A stretch of DNA of 33,312 bases, from NCBI GenBank assembly GCA_902577945.1, contig CACHBB010000001.1:173344-206655 (forward strand), written 5' to 3'. Positions 1 through 7,898 of the stretch are shown here, one piece after another; position 1 is the stretch's first letter, and the number at the start of each line of letters is the position of its first letter. The position numbers and the translations under genes are program-made. Source of the DNA: an uncultured Alphaproteobacteria bacterium (GTDB lineage Bacteria; Pseudomonadota; Alphaproteobacteria; HIMB59; GCA-002718135). The notes under the pieces are model-generated. The model saw only the letters and a list, made by a program, of their open reading frames with translations, did no database searches and had not been told where the DNA came from.

Positions 1-233
1 TTAACAAGTACTTCTGCAGCAGTTTGAAGAATTTTTTGTCTCTCGTATCTTGTAAGTTTAGGTTGGTAATTTGCAGCAATATCTAAAGCCTTTCTTGCAT
101 GCTCTGCAGTACCGGCAGGAACAGTTCCGATTACTTCACCTGTAAAAGGGTACTCAACATTTATTGTTTTATCTGAAGTAACTTTTTCTCCAGCAATACG
201 CATTGCTTCATTAATCATTTTTTTGTGCATCAT
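1..233 (-). CDS. phnY: Phosphonoacetaldehyde dehydrogenase, N-terminal part (runs off the left edge)
   Basis: Only the first 77 codons are in the window. The translation begins [18 protein letters not shown] and continues with a stretch typical of the aldehyde dehydrogenase N-terminal domain ([17 protein letters not shown], then an RYERQKIL segment where ALDH proteins have their first helix). The family oxidises aldehydes with NAD(P). Coming directly after phnA, the likely member is PhnY, which oxidises phosphonoacetaldehyde to phosphonoacetate, the substrate of PhnA. Its ATG (233-231) overlaps the TGA of phnA in an ATGA arrangement, so translation is probably coupled; a second ATG follows immediately at 230. 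The catalytic Cys and NAD-binding region lie outside the window, so the substrate is inferred from context. A general ALDH is the alternative. Confidence 0.72.
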   Translation of the reverse strand, partial: MMHKKMINEAMRIAGEKVTSDKTINVEYPFTGEVIGTVPAGTAEHARKALDIAANYQPKLTRYERQKILQTAAEVLV

Positions 234-1471
234 AGGGCTCCATTTATTGCATAATAAAATGCATCATAGTTATATAATTGTTTGCTAGTATCTAAGTTTT
301 GTAATTTTAAATTTGATATGAATGGAACTTCTCTTTCATGGAGTCCTCCATGAGAACGTAAAGGTTCATTTAATCCAGAAAGATTGTGTTTATCTTCCGA
401 TGAACCAATAGTCATAAATTCTGAAGACATACATATAATATCCCCCATTCTATCAGGAGGTAAATTATAAGTAGAACATCCTTCATCTTTTGTTAAAACA
501 ACTTCTATATCTTTTATTTCTTGAATAGCGTTTACAACTAAATCAACCTTGCTCTTGTCTTCTAAATAAATTGTTGCAAAAGAACCAAGTGAACCATGAT
601 GAACGACATATGGATCTGTAATTGGTAGGATGACTTTAGCCATGTTTGGTTCAAATTTTTTATCTAAATAATCTTGTAAAAATATTGCATTAGGTGAACC
701 ATCTTCTTTTGATTTTGGTTTCATACCGTGATCTGCTGTGATGATTATAGAAACATTCTCCTTATTTAAAAGACCAATATATTTATCAAACATTGCATAA
801 AATTTATTTGCTGTTTCATTTCCTGGTGCATATTTGTGTTGAATATAATCTGTAGTCGATAAATACATGATATTTGGTTTGAACTCTTCAAGAAGCTTTA
901 CACCTGCAGCCATTACAAATTCAGAAAGTCCTTCAGAATATACTTCTGGCACTGGCATCCCCAACCAATCGTTTACATTATCTATACCATTGAGATCTTT
1001 TGTTGCTTGATCAGATTTTTCAGCAGAAAAACAAATAGCTCTCTCATCATCAAAACTTAATCCGTTTCCTAAAAGTGTTCTCAACTTGTCTTTTGCAGTA
1101 ACAAGAGCAATTTTAGAACCAGAATTGTAAAATTTTTCAAAAATAGTTGGTGCTCGCATATATTTTGGGTCATTCATCATTACTTCTTCACCCGTCTCAG
1201 GTGTATAAAAGAAGTTTCCGCATATACCGTGTACAGAACTTGGTTGGCCTGTCACAATCGAAATATTATTAGGATTTGTAAAACTTGGAATAGCACTGTG
1301 AACTAGTAGATTTTCACCACTTGCAATTAATTTATCAAGATTTGGTGTAAGATTTGATTTTGATGCTTCTTCGAGATACTCTTTTTGACTACCATCAAGG
1401 CATATAACAATTGCAGTTTTTGAGAAAGAGCTTGGATATTCTCTTTTATTAATTTCTAAATTATCGGACAC
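230..1471 (-). CDS. phnA: Phosphonoacetate hydrolase
   Basis: A 413-aa enzyme of the alkaline phosphatase superfamily that cleaves the C-P bond of phosphonoacetate to acetate and phosphate in the cytoplasm. The two-zinc site can be read off: D26 (ICLDGS), the Thr nucleophile T65 (SFTNPNN), D208 and H212 (TTDYIQH), D247-H248 (TADHGM) and H374 (RSHGGLHE). These lie three residues before the zinc ligands I recall for the Sinorhizobium meliloti enzyme, so length and spacing match the family. There is no signal peptide. The start is GTG (positions 1471-1469) with no clear ribosome binding site. The gene ends in an ATGA overlap with phnY and is divergent from an ABC transporter. Related nucleotide pyrophosphatase/phosphodiesterase enzymes are the alternative, but the conserved motif set favours PhnA. 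Confidence 0.88.
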   Translation of the reverse strand: MSDNLEINKREYPSSFSKTAIVICLDGSQKEYLEEASKSNLTPNLDKLIASGENLLVHSAIPSFTNPNNISIVTGQPSSVHGICGNFFYTPETGEEVMMNDPKYMRAPTIFEKFYNSGSKIALVTAKDKLRTLLGNGLSFDDERAICFSAEKSDQATKDLNGIDNVNDWLGMPVPEVYSEGLSEFVMAAGVKLLEEFKPNIMYLSTTDYIQHKYAPGNETANKFYAMFDKYIGLLNKENVSIIITADHGMKPKSKEDGSPNAIFLQDYLDKKFEPNMAKVILPITDPYVVHHGSLGSFATIYLEDKSKVDLVVNAIQEIKDIEVVLTKDEGCSTYNLPPDRMGDIICMSSEFMTIGSSEDKHNLSGLNEPLRSHGGLHEREVPFISNLKLQNLDTSKQLYNYDAFYYAINGAL

Positions 1472-1560
1472 TATTTCAACTAATATATATTATTAAAAAT
1501 ACGAATTTATAGTTATCTGCTAATTAAACTCAATCATAATTTGAATATTTGTTAATAAAA

Positions 1561-1593
1561 TTGAAATAAAACTGAAATAAATAGATTTAAAAT
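1561..1593 (+). promoter_or_regulatory. Candidate Pho box and -10 element before the ABC transporter operon
   Basis: Two 7-mers, TTGAAAT (1561-1567) and CTGAAAT (1572-1578), are separated by AAAA, giving the 11-nt period of a PhoB site (consensus CTGTCAT-N4-CTGTCAT; 9 of 14 positions agree). A TAAAAT hexamer at 1588-1593 begins 9 nt after the second repeat, close to the roughly 10-nt gap seen in PhoB-activated promoters. It faces the transporter genes (start at 1648). The background is AT-rich, so chance is a real alternative. Confidence 0.4.
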
Positions 1594-1636
1594 ATTCTCA
1601 AATTTAATAAAATTTTGTAGATTAAAGTTAAGATAC

Positions 1637-1650
1637 AGGGGGAATGAGTG
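1637..1650 (+). promoter_or_regulatory. Strong ribosome binding site that sets a GTG start
   Basis: AGGGGG (1637-1642) precedes GTG at 1648 by 5 nt. A nearer ATG at 1644 opens only a seven-codon frame that stops at TAA, so the GTG is taken as the true start of the ATPase gene. The site is unusually G-rich for this window. Confidence 0.6.
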
Positions 1651-2781
1651 GGGACAATATCACTTAAAAATATTTCAAAGTCATTTGGGTCTACACAAGT
1701 ACTTAATAATTTGAATGTTGATATAAACGATGGAGAATTCTTAACATTAGTTGGTCCATCTGGTTGCGGTAAATCCACGTTACTTAGAATAATTGCAGGA
1801 TTGGAACAGCAGACTTCAGGTGATGTATTAATAGATAATAAAAATGTAAATAGAGTTAGAGCAAGTGAAAGAGATTTGGCAATGGTCTTCCAATCATATG
1901 CTCTTTATCCTCATCTCACAGTCAGAAGAAATTTAGAAACTCCATTAAGACTAAGAGATTATAATGCATTTGAAAGACTACCCTTGATTGGTAATTTTTC
2001 TCCAAGCAAAAAAGAGAAAACAGAATCTATAAATCAATTAGTAAATAAAACTTCTGAAACTCTAAAAATTTCAGAACTATTAGATAGAAAACCAGGACAA
2101 TTGTCAGGTGGTCAAAGACAAAGAGTTGCTCTTGGTCGTGCTATGGTTAGAGAGCCTGTTGCCTTTTTAATGGATGAACCTCTTTCAAATTTAGATGCGG
2201 CTCTGAGAGTTCACATGCGATCTGAATTATCTGAACTTCATAATTCACTTAAAACTACTTTTGTGTACGTGACACATGATCAAGCAGAAGCATTAACTAT
2301 GTCTTCTAGAATGGCTGTTATGATTGATGGAAATTTATTACAACTAGATACGCCTCAAGAAGTATATGACAATCCTTCCTCATTAAGTGTGGCTCAATTT
2401 GTTGGAAGTCCAAAAATAAATATATTTAAAGGAACTGCGGACTCTGGTGGGACGGTAAGTTTTCTCAACGTTAATCTAAAAAGAAAAAGTTCTGAAAGTA
2501 ATACAGATTTACATATTGGTATTCGACCAGAACATTTAGAAATTACAAATGAAAGTAATGAAAATACATTTAGTGGAACAGTTGCATATAGAGAAAATTT
2601 AGGTTCAGATATTTTCTTTCATGTAAATATTGAAGACGGTTCAAATAAAATAATTGTAAGGGGCTTACCACAATTTACACACCAAATTTCAAACGGTTCA
2701 AAAGTGAATATTAAAAGAGTTTCAGATAAAGCATTACTATTTAATGAAGCAGGAATGAGAGTTCAATTTACTAATGCATAA
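1648..2781 (+). CDS. ABC transporter ATP-binding protein, MalK/UgpC type
   Basis: A 377-aa ATPase that would power the CUT1-type importer encoded by the next two genes. Visible motifs are Walker A GPSGCGKST (residues 36-44), the Q-loop at Q82, the signature LSGGQ (152-156), Walker B FLMDEP (173-178) and the switch His H210. A C-terminal TOBE-like regulatory domain follows from about residue 240 and contains the HIGIRPEHL motif typical of MalK relatives. There is a short lysine-rich insertion around residues 104-135, between the Q-loop and the signature. The GTG start has a strong ribosome binding site. The gene overlaps the first permease by 8 nt. Substrate class (sugar, glycerol-3-phosphate or phosphonate) cannot be read from the ATPase; the phnA neighbour and the candidate Pho box suggest an organophosphorus compound. 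Confidence 0.88.
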   Translation: MGTISLKNISKSFGSTQVLNNLNVDINDGEFLTLVGPSGCGKSTLLRIIAGLEQQTSGDVLIDNKNVNRVRASERDLAMVFQSYALYPHLTVRRNLETPLRLRDYNAFERLPLIGNFSPSKKEKTESINQLVNKTSETLKISELLDRKPGQLSGGQRQRVALGRAMVREPVAFLMDEPLSNLDAALRVHMRSELSELHNSLKTTFVYVTHDQAEALTMSSRMAVMIDGNLLQLDTPQEVYDNPSSLSVAQFVGSPKINIFKGTADSGGTVSFLNVNLKRKSSESNTDLHIGIRPEHLEITNESNENTFSGTVAYRENLGSDIFFHVNIEDGSNKIIVRGLPQFTHQISNGSKVNIKRVSDKALLFNEAGMRVQFTNA

Positions 2782-3730
2782 TTCAAAAGCTCACATATGG
2801 TTTATTGCACCAGCAATCATACTGATGATAATTATTTTAATCTTTCCTCTTTTTCTTGCAGGAGGAATTTCTTTTACTGACTATAATTTAGGAAACAAAA
2901 CATTTGAGTGGGTTGGACTAGAAAATTATGACAAGATGTTCAATCGCAAAACATATGTCAAAATGATTTGGGCCACAGCGACGTATGTTATTGTTGTCGT
3001 TCCAATTTCTGTTGTACTTGGATTATGTGCTGCTATGCTCTTAAATTCACTAAGGTTTGGCGCTGATATATATAAAACTATTTTCTTTCTTCCGGTTATG
3101 GCAACTCTTCTTGCAATGGCGATTGCATGGGAATTTACTCTTCACCCAACTCTTGGAATAGTAAACAGCTTCTTAGCAAATGGATGTGGGGGTGTTAGAG
3201 AATTCATTCTAGGTTTTCATTGGTTACCTTGGGTAGACTCTCAAGAAAGCTGGTATGCAGTAGCTTGTGCAAACAACATGGATTTTCCTTATTGGTTAAA
3301 ACAAAAAAATACTGCGATTTGGACTGTATGTTTTATTGGAATATGGCAAGCCTTTGGCTTCAATATGGTTTTATATTTAGCTGGATTGACTGGTATACCA
3401 AGAGAGTTATATCAAGCTGCAGAAATGGATGGAGCAAAATCTACATGGGAACAATTTAAACTTGTTACATGGCCAATGCTTGGTCCAACAACTTTGTTTG
3501 TTGTCACTATTACTACTATTAGAACATTTCAGGTGTTTGATACCATCGAAATACTTACGAAAGGTGGTCCATCAAAAACAACATATGTCATGATGTATGC
3601 AATTTTTGAAAAAGCTATTCAGCAAAACTTAACCAGTATTGGTGCAGCAATTACTGTTGTCTTTATTGGGTTTATTCTTGTGCTAACGTTTTTCCAAAGA
3701 TATGTCATTGAAAAGAGGGTTCATTATTAA
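2774..3730 (+). CDS. ABC transporter permease, CUT1 family (MalF/UgpA-like)
   Basis: A 318-aa inner-membrane permease with about six transmembrane segments; the first is near residues 8-30. The cytoplasmic EAA loop that contacts the ATPase reads ELYQAAEMDGAKSTWEQFK (about residues 216-234). The ending YVIEKRVHY resembles the UgpA C-terminus. There is a long periplasmic loop at about residues 135-175 with two cysteines (NGCGG and VACAN), an unusual insertion. ATG at 2774 overlaps the ATPase gene by 8 nt, and the stop overlaps the next start by 1 nt, so the three genes form one translationally coupled unit. Together with the next permease it makes the membrane channel of an importer that needs a periplasmic binding protein; none is found in this window. 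Confidence 0.86.
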   Translation: MHNSKAHIWFIAPAIILMIIILIFPLFLAGGISFTDYNLGNKTFEWVGLENYDKMFNRKTYVKMIWATATYVIVVVPISVVLGLCAAMLLNSLRFGADIYKTIFFLPVMATLLAMAIAWEFTLHPTLGIVNSFLANGCGGVREFILGFHWLPWVDSQESWYAVACANNMDFPYWLKQKNTAIWTVCFIGIWQAFGFNMVLYLAGLTGIPRELYQAAEMDGAKSTWEQFKLVTWPMLGPTTLFVVTITTIRTFQVFDTIEILTKGGPSKTTYVMMYAIFEKAIQQNLTSIGAAITVVFIGFILVLTFFQRYVIEKRVHY

Positions 3731-4623
3731 TGGAAGCTAAACAATATATTGGGGAAGGTTGGAAGCATGCAATCTTAATTATTGGTGCTATCGTAGTGAT
3801 GCTCCCTTTTTATATGATGGTTTCGATGTCATTAAAATCTCAACAAGAAATCCAATCAATTTCTGGTGGTCTCATTGGTGCTCAAGAGACTCAAACGTTT
3901 CCCGTATGTGTTAAAACTGGTTATTCAGAAGATACATGTACAATGAAACCATATCAATACAACTATTGGTTTGCTTTTGAAAAAGCTCCTATTCCTAGAT
4001 ACCTAATGAACGGTGTCATTGTTACTTTATCAATCTTTATCATTCAGGTTCTAGTCGCCTTACCATGCGCCTATGCCCTCGCCAAGTTACGGTTTTACGG
4101 ACGAGAATTTGTTTTCTCGATGGTTTTATTTTGCTTACTCATTCCAGTTCATGGAATTGCGCTTCCATTATATGTTATGTTAGCCCAAGCAGGCTTAGTT
4201 GACACCTACTCCGCCTTAATACTCCCCTGGACAATATCGGTTTTTGGAATCTTTTTGATGCGGCAATTTTTTATGACTGTGCCCGATGAGTTAATTGATG
4301 CCGCCAGGATGGACGGCATGGGAGAGTACGCAATCGTATGGAAAGTAATGCTTCCAACTGCAATACCAGCGTTACTTGCTTTTGCAATATTCTCAGTTGT
4401 TGCACACTGGAATGATTATTTCTGGCCTCGTATGGTAATAACAGGAAATAGAGATCTCTTTACTCCACCACTTGGTATAAGAGAATTCAGAGGTGGAATT
4501 GATAGTGACGAATTTGGCCCTATGATGGCTTCAATAGTGACAGTAACTGTTCCTTTAATTGTGGCTTTTATAATTGCACAAAAACGATTTATTGAAGGAA
4601 TTACTTTGACAGGCATGAAGTAA
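3730..4623 (+). CDS. ABC transporter permease, CUT1 family (MalG/UgpE-like)
   Basis: A 297-aa permease, partner of the preceding one. The EAA motif is clear (DELIDAARMDGMGEYAIVWK, about residues 187-206), and it ends in EGITLTGMK, close to the EGLTAGAVK-type ending common in MalG proteins. After the first membrane segment a periplasmic insertion of about 50 residues carries two cysteines in the pattern C-x10-C (CVKTGYSEDTC), possibly a disulfide. The ATG overlaps the upstream stop by 1 nt (TAATG). Roughly 4051-4380 has higher G+C than the surroundings: 148 of 330 bases by hand count, against about one-third elsewhere. The protein sequence shows no break there, so this is a composition oddity, not a pseudogene sign. 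Confidence 0.86.
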   Translation: MEAKQYIGEGWKHAILIIGAIVVMLPFYMMVSMSLKSQQEIQSISGGLIGAQETQTFPVCVKTGYSEDTCTMKPYQYNYWFAFEKAPIPRYLMNGVIVTLSIFIIQVLVALPCAYALAKLRFYGREFVFSMVLFCLLIPVHGIALPLYVMLAQAGLVDTYSALILPWTISVFGIFLMRQFFMTVPDELIDAARMDGMGEYAIVWKVMLPTAIPALLAFAIFSVVAHWNDYFWPRMVITGNRDLFTPPLGIREFRGGIDSDEFGPMMASIVTVTVPLIVAFIIAQKRFIEGITLTGMK

Positions 4624-4643
4624 ATTCATATCAGGCAATTACT

Positions 4644-5486
4644 TTGTCAGTTAATTTAATTTTTTTATTAATTCTCTTTTCAGCATTATGTCATGCTATT
4701 TGGAGTGCTATAATAAAATCAAGTAAAAATCCTCTTTCCTTAATGGCTATAACGTCTGTCTTAGAAGTTACTATTTTCTTACCTTTAACATTTACTGTGC
4801 CGTTTCCAACTTTAGAAGTATGGTATTTTTTAATTGCAACAGTTATCATTCATGTCATTTATAGATTAAATGTAATTTATTCTTACAAATATGGAGATCT
4901 TTCTTACATATATCCAATTTCTAGAGGAAGTTCATGTTTGTTTGTAGCCATCATCAGTATTTTATTTTTAAGTTCTGATATTAGTGTTTCTGGTTTTATT
5001 GGAATATTAATTGTTTGCATTGGGTTATTTTTAATTTCTTATTCTAAAAATTTATCTTTCAGCTTTAGAGGTTTTGCTCTCGCAATATCGACCGCTATTC
5101 TAATTACTGCATACACTTTGGTCGATGGTGTTGGGGTTAGACTTTCTGAGAATGGTTTTTCATATATTTACTGGCTCTTCACACTTAATGGAATTCCTTT
5201 ATTAATTATTGGTTTGATATCTAATGATGGTTTACGAAAAAGAGAAACATACACTTTTAGATCTGGGATTGCTGCTGGTATATTTGCAACAAGTAGCTAC
5301 GCAATTGTAGTTTGGAGCATGCAATTTATAGAAATAGCTTATGTCTCTAGTATTAGAGAAATAAGCATAGTATTTGCCACAATTATTGGAATGGTTTTCT
5401 TGTTTGAGAAGAATGCAAAATCTAGAATAATACCTTCTATTTTAATAGTGGGGGGTATTTCAGTTGTTTATTTTCAAATTCTTTAG
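4644..5486 (+). CDS. EamA/DMT-family membrane transporter
   Basis: A 280-aa, very hydrophobic protein with about ten membrane segments in two EamA repeats. The opening SALCHAIWSAIIKSS is a typical DMT first helix, and the second half begins near residue 145. EamA proteins usually export metabolites or exchange small molecules across the inner membrane; the substrate here is not readable. The start chosen is TTG at 4644, with AGG about 9 nt upstream; no suitable ATG lies near the first helix. It begins 20 nt after the MalG-type permease on the same strand and so probably belongs to the same operon. That would tie it to phosphonate or organophosphorus use, but the link is only positional. Confidence 0.75.
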   Translation: MSVNLIFLLILFSALCHAIWSAIIKSSKNPLSLMAITSVLEVTIFLPLTFTVPFPTLEVWYFLIATVIIHVIYRLNVIYSYKYGDLSYIYPISRGSSCLFVAIISILFLSSDISVSGFIGILIVCIGLFLISYSKNLSFSFRGFALAISTAILITAYTLVDGVGVRLSENGFSYIYWLFTLNGIPLLIIGLISNDGLRKRETYTFRSGIAAGIFATSSYAIVVWSMQFIEIAYVSSIREISIVFATIIGMVFLFEKNAKSRIIPSILIVGGISVVYFQIL

Positions 5487-5520
5487 TGAAAAATATAGAC
5501 TTTTTGGGTGAAAATTTTAT

Positions 5521-5691
5521 ATGAAGTTTATGTCAGAGGATATCATTGAAGTTGATCCAAAAACTGAAACTATTTGTTGCGATGGCGGTGAAGATGGTTT
5601 AGGACATCCCGCAGTTTATTATACCTTTAATAATGAGAATAAAATTATTTGTGGATACTGCGGAAAAATATTTATAAGAAAAGAAGAGTAA
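5521..5691 (+). CDS. Small CHCC-type zinc-finger protein
   Basis: A 56-aa protein, MKFMSEDIIEVDPKTE at its start, with the zf-CHCC pattern C20-x8-H29-x14-C44-x2-C47 (CDGGEDGLGHPAVYY, then CGYCGKIF). The family is shared with the mitochondrial complex I subunit NDUFS6, and short alphaproteobacterial members are common; they bind zinc and are thought to help assemble complex I. It begins 34 nt after the EamA gene and its stop is 2 nt before the ATG of the FYDLN-acid gene. Either ATG 5521 or ATG 5530 could be the start. No catalytic residues are expected. The domain call is firm, while the exact role is not known from the sequence. Confidence 0.85.
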   Translation: MKFMSEDIIEVDPKTETICCDGGEDGLGHPAVYYTFNNENKIICGYCGKIFIRKEE

Positions 5692-5693
5692 AA

Positions 5694-6050
5694 ATGTATA
5701 AGGAATCTTGGGGACTTAAGAGAATATGTCCTATATGTAGTAAACAATACTATGACTTAGGAAGAACTGAACTTGAATGTCCAGAATGTGGTAAAGAAAT
5801 TGAAGTTACTACAATGACTAGACCAAGGCGTGGAAGAAAACCAGGTAGTACTAATGCTGCTCCTCTTACAAATCCTATACCACCAAAACCAAAAGAAAAG
5901 GATGATGAACTAGACATAGAAAATCTTGATTTAGATAATAATGAAGACAACTTAGAGGATGATACTGTTTTATTAGAAGATGAAACAGAAATTGATCCTT
6001 CCGTTGATGTTGGTATCAAACCAAAAGAAGACGGCGAAGAAGAATATTAA
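5694..6050 (+). CDS. FYDLN-acid domain protein (TIGR02300 family)
   Basis: A 118-aa protein. The N-terminus carries two CxxC knuckles, CPIC (12-15) and CPEC (29-32), around YYDLGR, which corresponds to the FYDLN signature. A short basic stretch RPRRGRKPGS (43-52) follows and resembles an AT-hook. After about residue 68 the tail is strongly acidic (many Asp and Glu). This architecture is typical of an alphaproteobacterial family of unknown function that probably binds zinc. A longer frame could begin at GTG 5649, but that would lie inside the zinc-finger gene; ATG 5694 matches the usual N-terminus and directly follows the upstream stop, so it is preferred. Confidence 0.83.
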   Translation: MYKESWGLKRICPICSKQYYDLGRTELECPECGKEIEVTTMTRPRRGRKPGSTNAAPLTNPIPPKPKEKDDELDIENLDLDNNEDNLEDDTVLLEDETEIDPSVDVGIKPKEDGEEEY

Positions 6051-6073
6051 TATTTTACTATAAAAACTGAATT

Positions 6074-7315
6074 ATGTTAACGGTACTACAAAAGACCTGG
6101 GCACTTTTCTTTGGCTTTGCACTAATTAGTTTAGGACATGGACTTCAAGGAACATTGATTGGTGTTAGATCTGTCTTAGAGGGTTTTAGTTTTTTATCAG
6201 CAGGGTTAATTATTGCAGGTTACTATGTAGGTTATTTAACAGGAGCCTTAACGATTCCAATTTTTTTACAACGAGTTGGGCATATTCGTGTTTTTGCTGC
6301 TTTGGCCTCACTTGCATCTATTTCAATTCTTTTACATTCTATCTTCGTACACCCTTATTCTTGGATGCTTATTAGAATATTAACAGGAATAAGTCTTTCA
6401 GGCATTTATGTAATTATGGAAAGTTGGTTAAATGAAAAATCAACAAACCAAACACGCGGTCAGCTATTATCTGTTTATATGATAATTACTTTTATATTTG
6501 TAGGTGCAGGACAATTTTTATTAAATTTAGGAGACCCAGCGAAAGTAGATTTATTCATTTTAGTTTCAATTTTATTATCTTTTGCTTTACTTCCAATATT
6601 ATTATCAACTACAGAACAACCAAATAGTCAGAGTCCTAAATATTTTTCCTTAAAAGAATTTTATGTGGTTTCTCCACTGGGTTTTGTTGGTGCTTTGGCA
6701 ACAGGTTTATCTCATAGTGCAGTTTTTGGTTATGGTGCTATTTATGCATCTTCAATTAATCTTAGTATTTTTGAAGTTTCATTGTACATGACAATTATTA
6801 CATCAGCTGGTGCTTTATCTCAGTGGCCAATAGGTTATTTATCAGATAGAATTGATAGACGTGTTATCTTAATTGGTATTTCATTTATAGCATCAGGATT
6901 AAGTTTATTTTTTGTTTTTGCAAACTTTATGCCATTAACTTTATTTTTAATTATTACAGGAATATTCTCTATTGCATGTTTACCAATGTATGCACTTACA
7001 GTAGCTCACACTAATGATTTTTTACAACCAAATGAAATTGTTTCTGCAAGTGCAACGTTTGGAATTTTAATAGGTATAGGTTCTATTTGTGGTCCATTGT
7101 TAGTATCAAGTTTTATGGAAATTCTGGGTGCAGTAGGTTTTTATATTTATTTATTTTTAATTCATGGATTACTTGGGCTTTTTGGACTTTATAGGATGAC
7201 ACAAAGAACAAAACCAAGAGATTTAGAGTCTCAATACAATCCACTTCCAAGAAATATTAGTCCTGCTGGTATGGAAATGAATCCAGTTACCGAGCCAGTG
7301 GACGATGAAAAATAA
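6074..7315 (+). CDS. Major facilitator superfamily transporter, YcaD-like
   Basis: A 413-aa membrane protein with about twelve hydrophobic segments. The first half has the GYYVGYLTGAL and MLIRILTGISLSGIYVIMES segments typical of the YcaD group of MFS proteins (the MESWLNEK motif is characteristic). A central loop lies near residues 175-195, and the second half contains the MFS motif GYLSDRIDRR (about 253-262). The hydrophilic C-terminal tail is rich in Pro, Asn and Glu. The substrate is unknown. The gene starts at ATG 6074, 23 nt after the FYDLN gene, and its last 29 nt overlap the 3' end of msrQ on the other strand. Confidence 0.82.
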   Translation: MLTVLQKTWALFFGFALISLGHGLQGTLIGVRSVLEGFSFLSAGLIIAGYYVGYLTGALTIPIFLQRVGHIRVFAALASLASISILLHSIFVHPYSWMLIRILTGISLSGIYVIMESWLNEKSTNQTRGQLLSVYMIITFIFVGAGQFLLNLGDPAKVDLFILVSILLSFALLPILLSTTEQPNSQSPKYFSLKEFYVVSPLGFVGALATGLSHSAVFGYGAIYASSINLSIFEVSLYMTIITSAGALSQWPIGYLSDRIDRRVILIGISFIASGLSLFFVFANFMPLTLFLIITGIFSIACLPMYALTVAHTNDFLQPNEIVSASATFGILIGIGSICGPLLVSSFMEILGAVGFYIYLFLIHGLLGLFGLYRMTQRTKPRDLESQYNPLPRNISPAGMEMNPVTEPVDDEK

Positions 7316-7895
7316 ATTTTTTTACAATTCTTTCAAACAATAAAAAAACAATTATTCCCATGTAAATCATAGGCTCAGTTTTATCAGCACGAACTAAGAC
7401 ATAAAAGTGAAAACTTGATAATATAGCGGCAGGATAAATTAGATAATGAATTTTTTTCCATAATTTATAGCTCAATCTTTTTACCATTTTATTTGTTGAT
7501 GTGAATGCAAGGGGAATAAGACAAAGAAAACTTATAAATCCAAAAGTAATGAATGGTCGTTTAATAATATCTTTGATTATGAATTCTATATCAAAAAAAT
7601 GATCTAAAAAAATGTAAGTAGAAAAATGTAAACAGACATAATAGAAAGCAAAAAGACCAATCATTCTTCTAAAAACAACAATTGACTTTAATTGCCGAAT
7701 ATTAGCTATTGTGCTAATCATTAAAGTTAATATTATTAGTCTAAGAGCCATTAACCCAAATTCATCCATTAATCTTTCAATTGGATTAACACCAAGATTA
7801 CCAGCAATAAATTGATATGCCCAGATCATGCTGGGAAAGAGAATAAGTAAAAATAAAATTGGTTTACTGCGATTAAAGTTTCTTATTGAAAACAT
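7287..7895 (-). CDS. msrQ: Haem b membrane subunit of the methionine sulfoxide reductase MsrPQ
   Basis: A 202-aa membrane protein with about six hydrophobic segments and the ferric-reductase-like fold. It passes electrons from the quinone pool or a cytoplasmic flavoprotein to periplasmic MsrP. Candidate haem ligands H90, H150 and H163 lie within one residue of the His positions I recall for E. coli MsrQ (91, 151, 164). The NPIERLMDEFGLMALR stretch near residues 37-52 matches the family's first conserved loop. It follows msrP with a 3-nt gap, the usual gene order. Its 3' end overlaps the end of the MFS gene by 29 nt on the opposite strand. Confidence 0.9.
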   Translation of the reverse strand: MFSIRNFNRSKPILFLLILFPSMIWAYQFIAGNLGVNPIERLMDEFGLMALRLIILTLMISTIANIRQLKSIVVFRRMIGLFAFYYVCLHFSTYIFLDHFFDIEFIIKDIIKRPFITFGFISFLCLIPLAFTSTNKMVKRLSYKLWKKIHYLIYPAAILSSFHFYVLVRADKTEPMIYMGIIVFLLFERIVKKFIFHRPLAR

Positions 7896-7898
7896 TAA

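Noticed and set aside
1561..1581. CRISPR or tandem-repeat interpretation of the TGAAATAAA repeat
   Set aside because: There are only two copies and no spacer/array structure; the 11-nt period fits a regulatory site better.
1644..1667. Seven-codon frame beginning at ATG 1644, overlapping the GTG start of the ATPase gene
   Set aside because: It ends after a few codons and the strong ribosome binding site fits GTG 1648; there is no sign of an attenuator or leader-peptide role.
5649..5693. 15-residue extension of the FYDLN-acid protein from GTG 5649
   Set aside because: It overlaps the zinc-finger gene; the family N-terminus fits ATG 5694, which follows the upstream stop by 2 nt.
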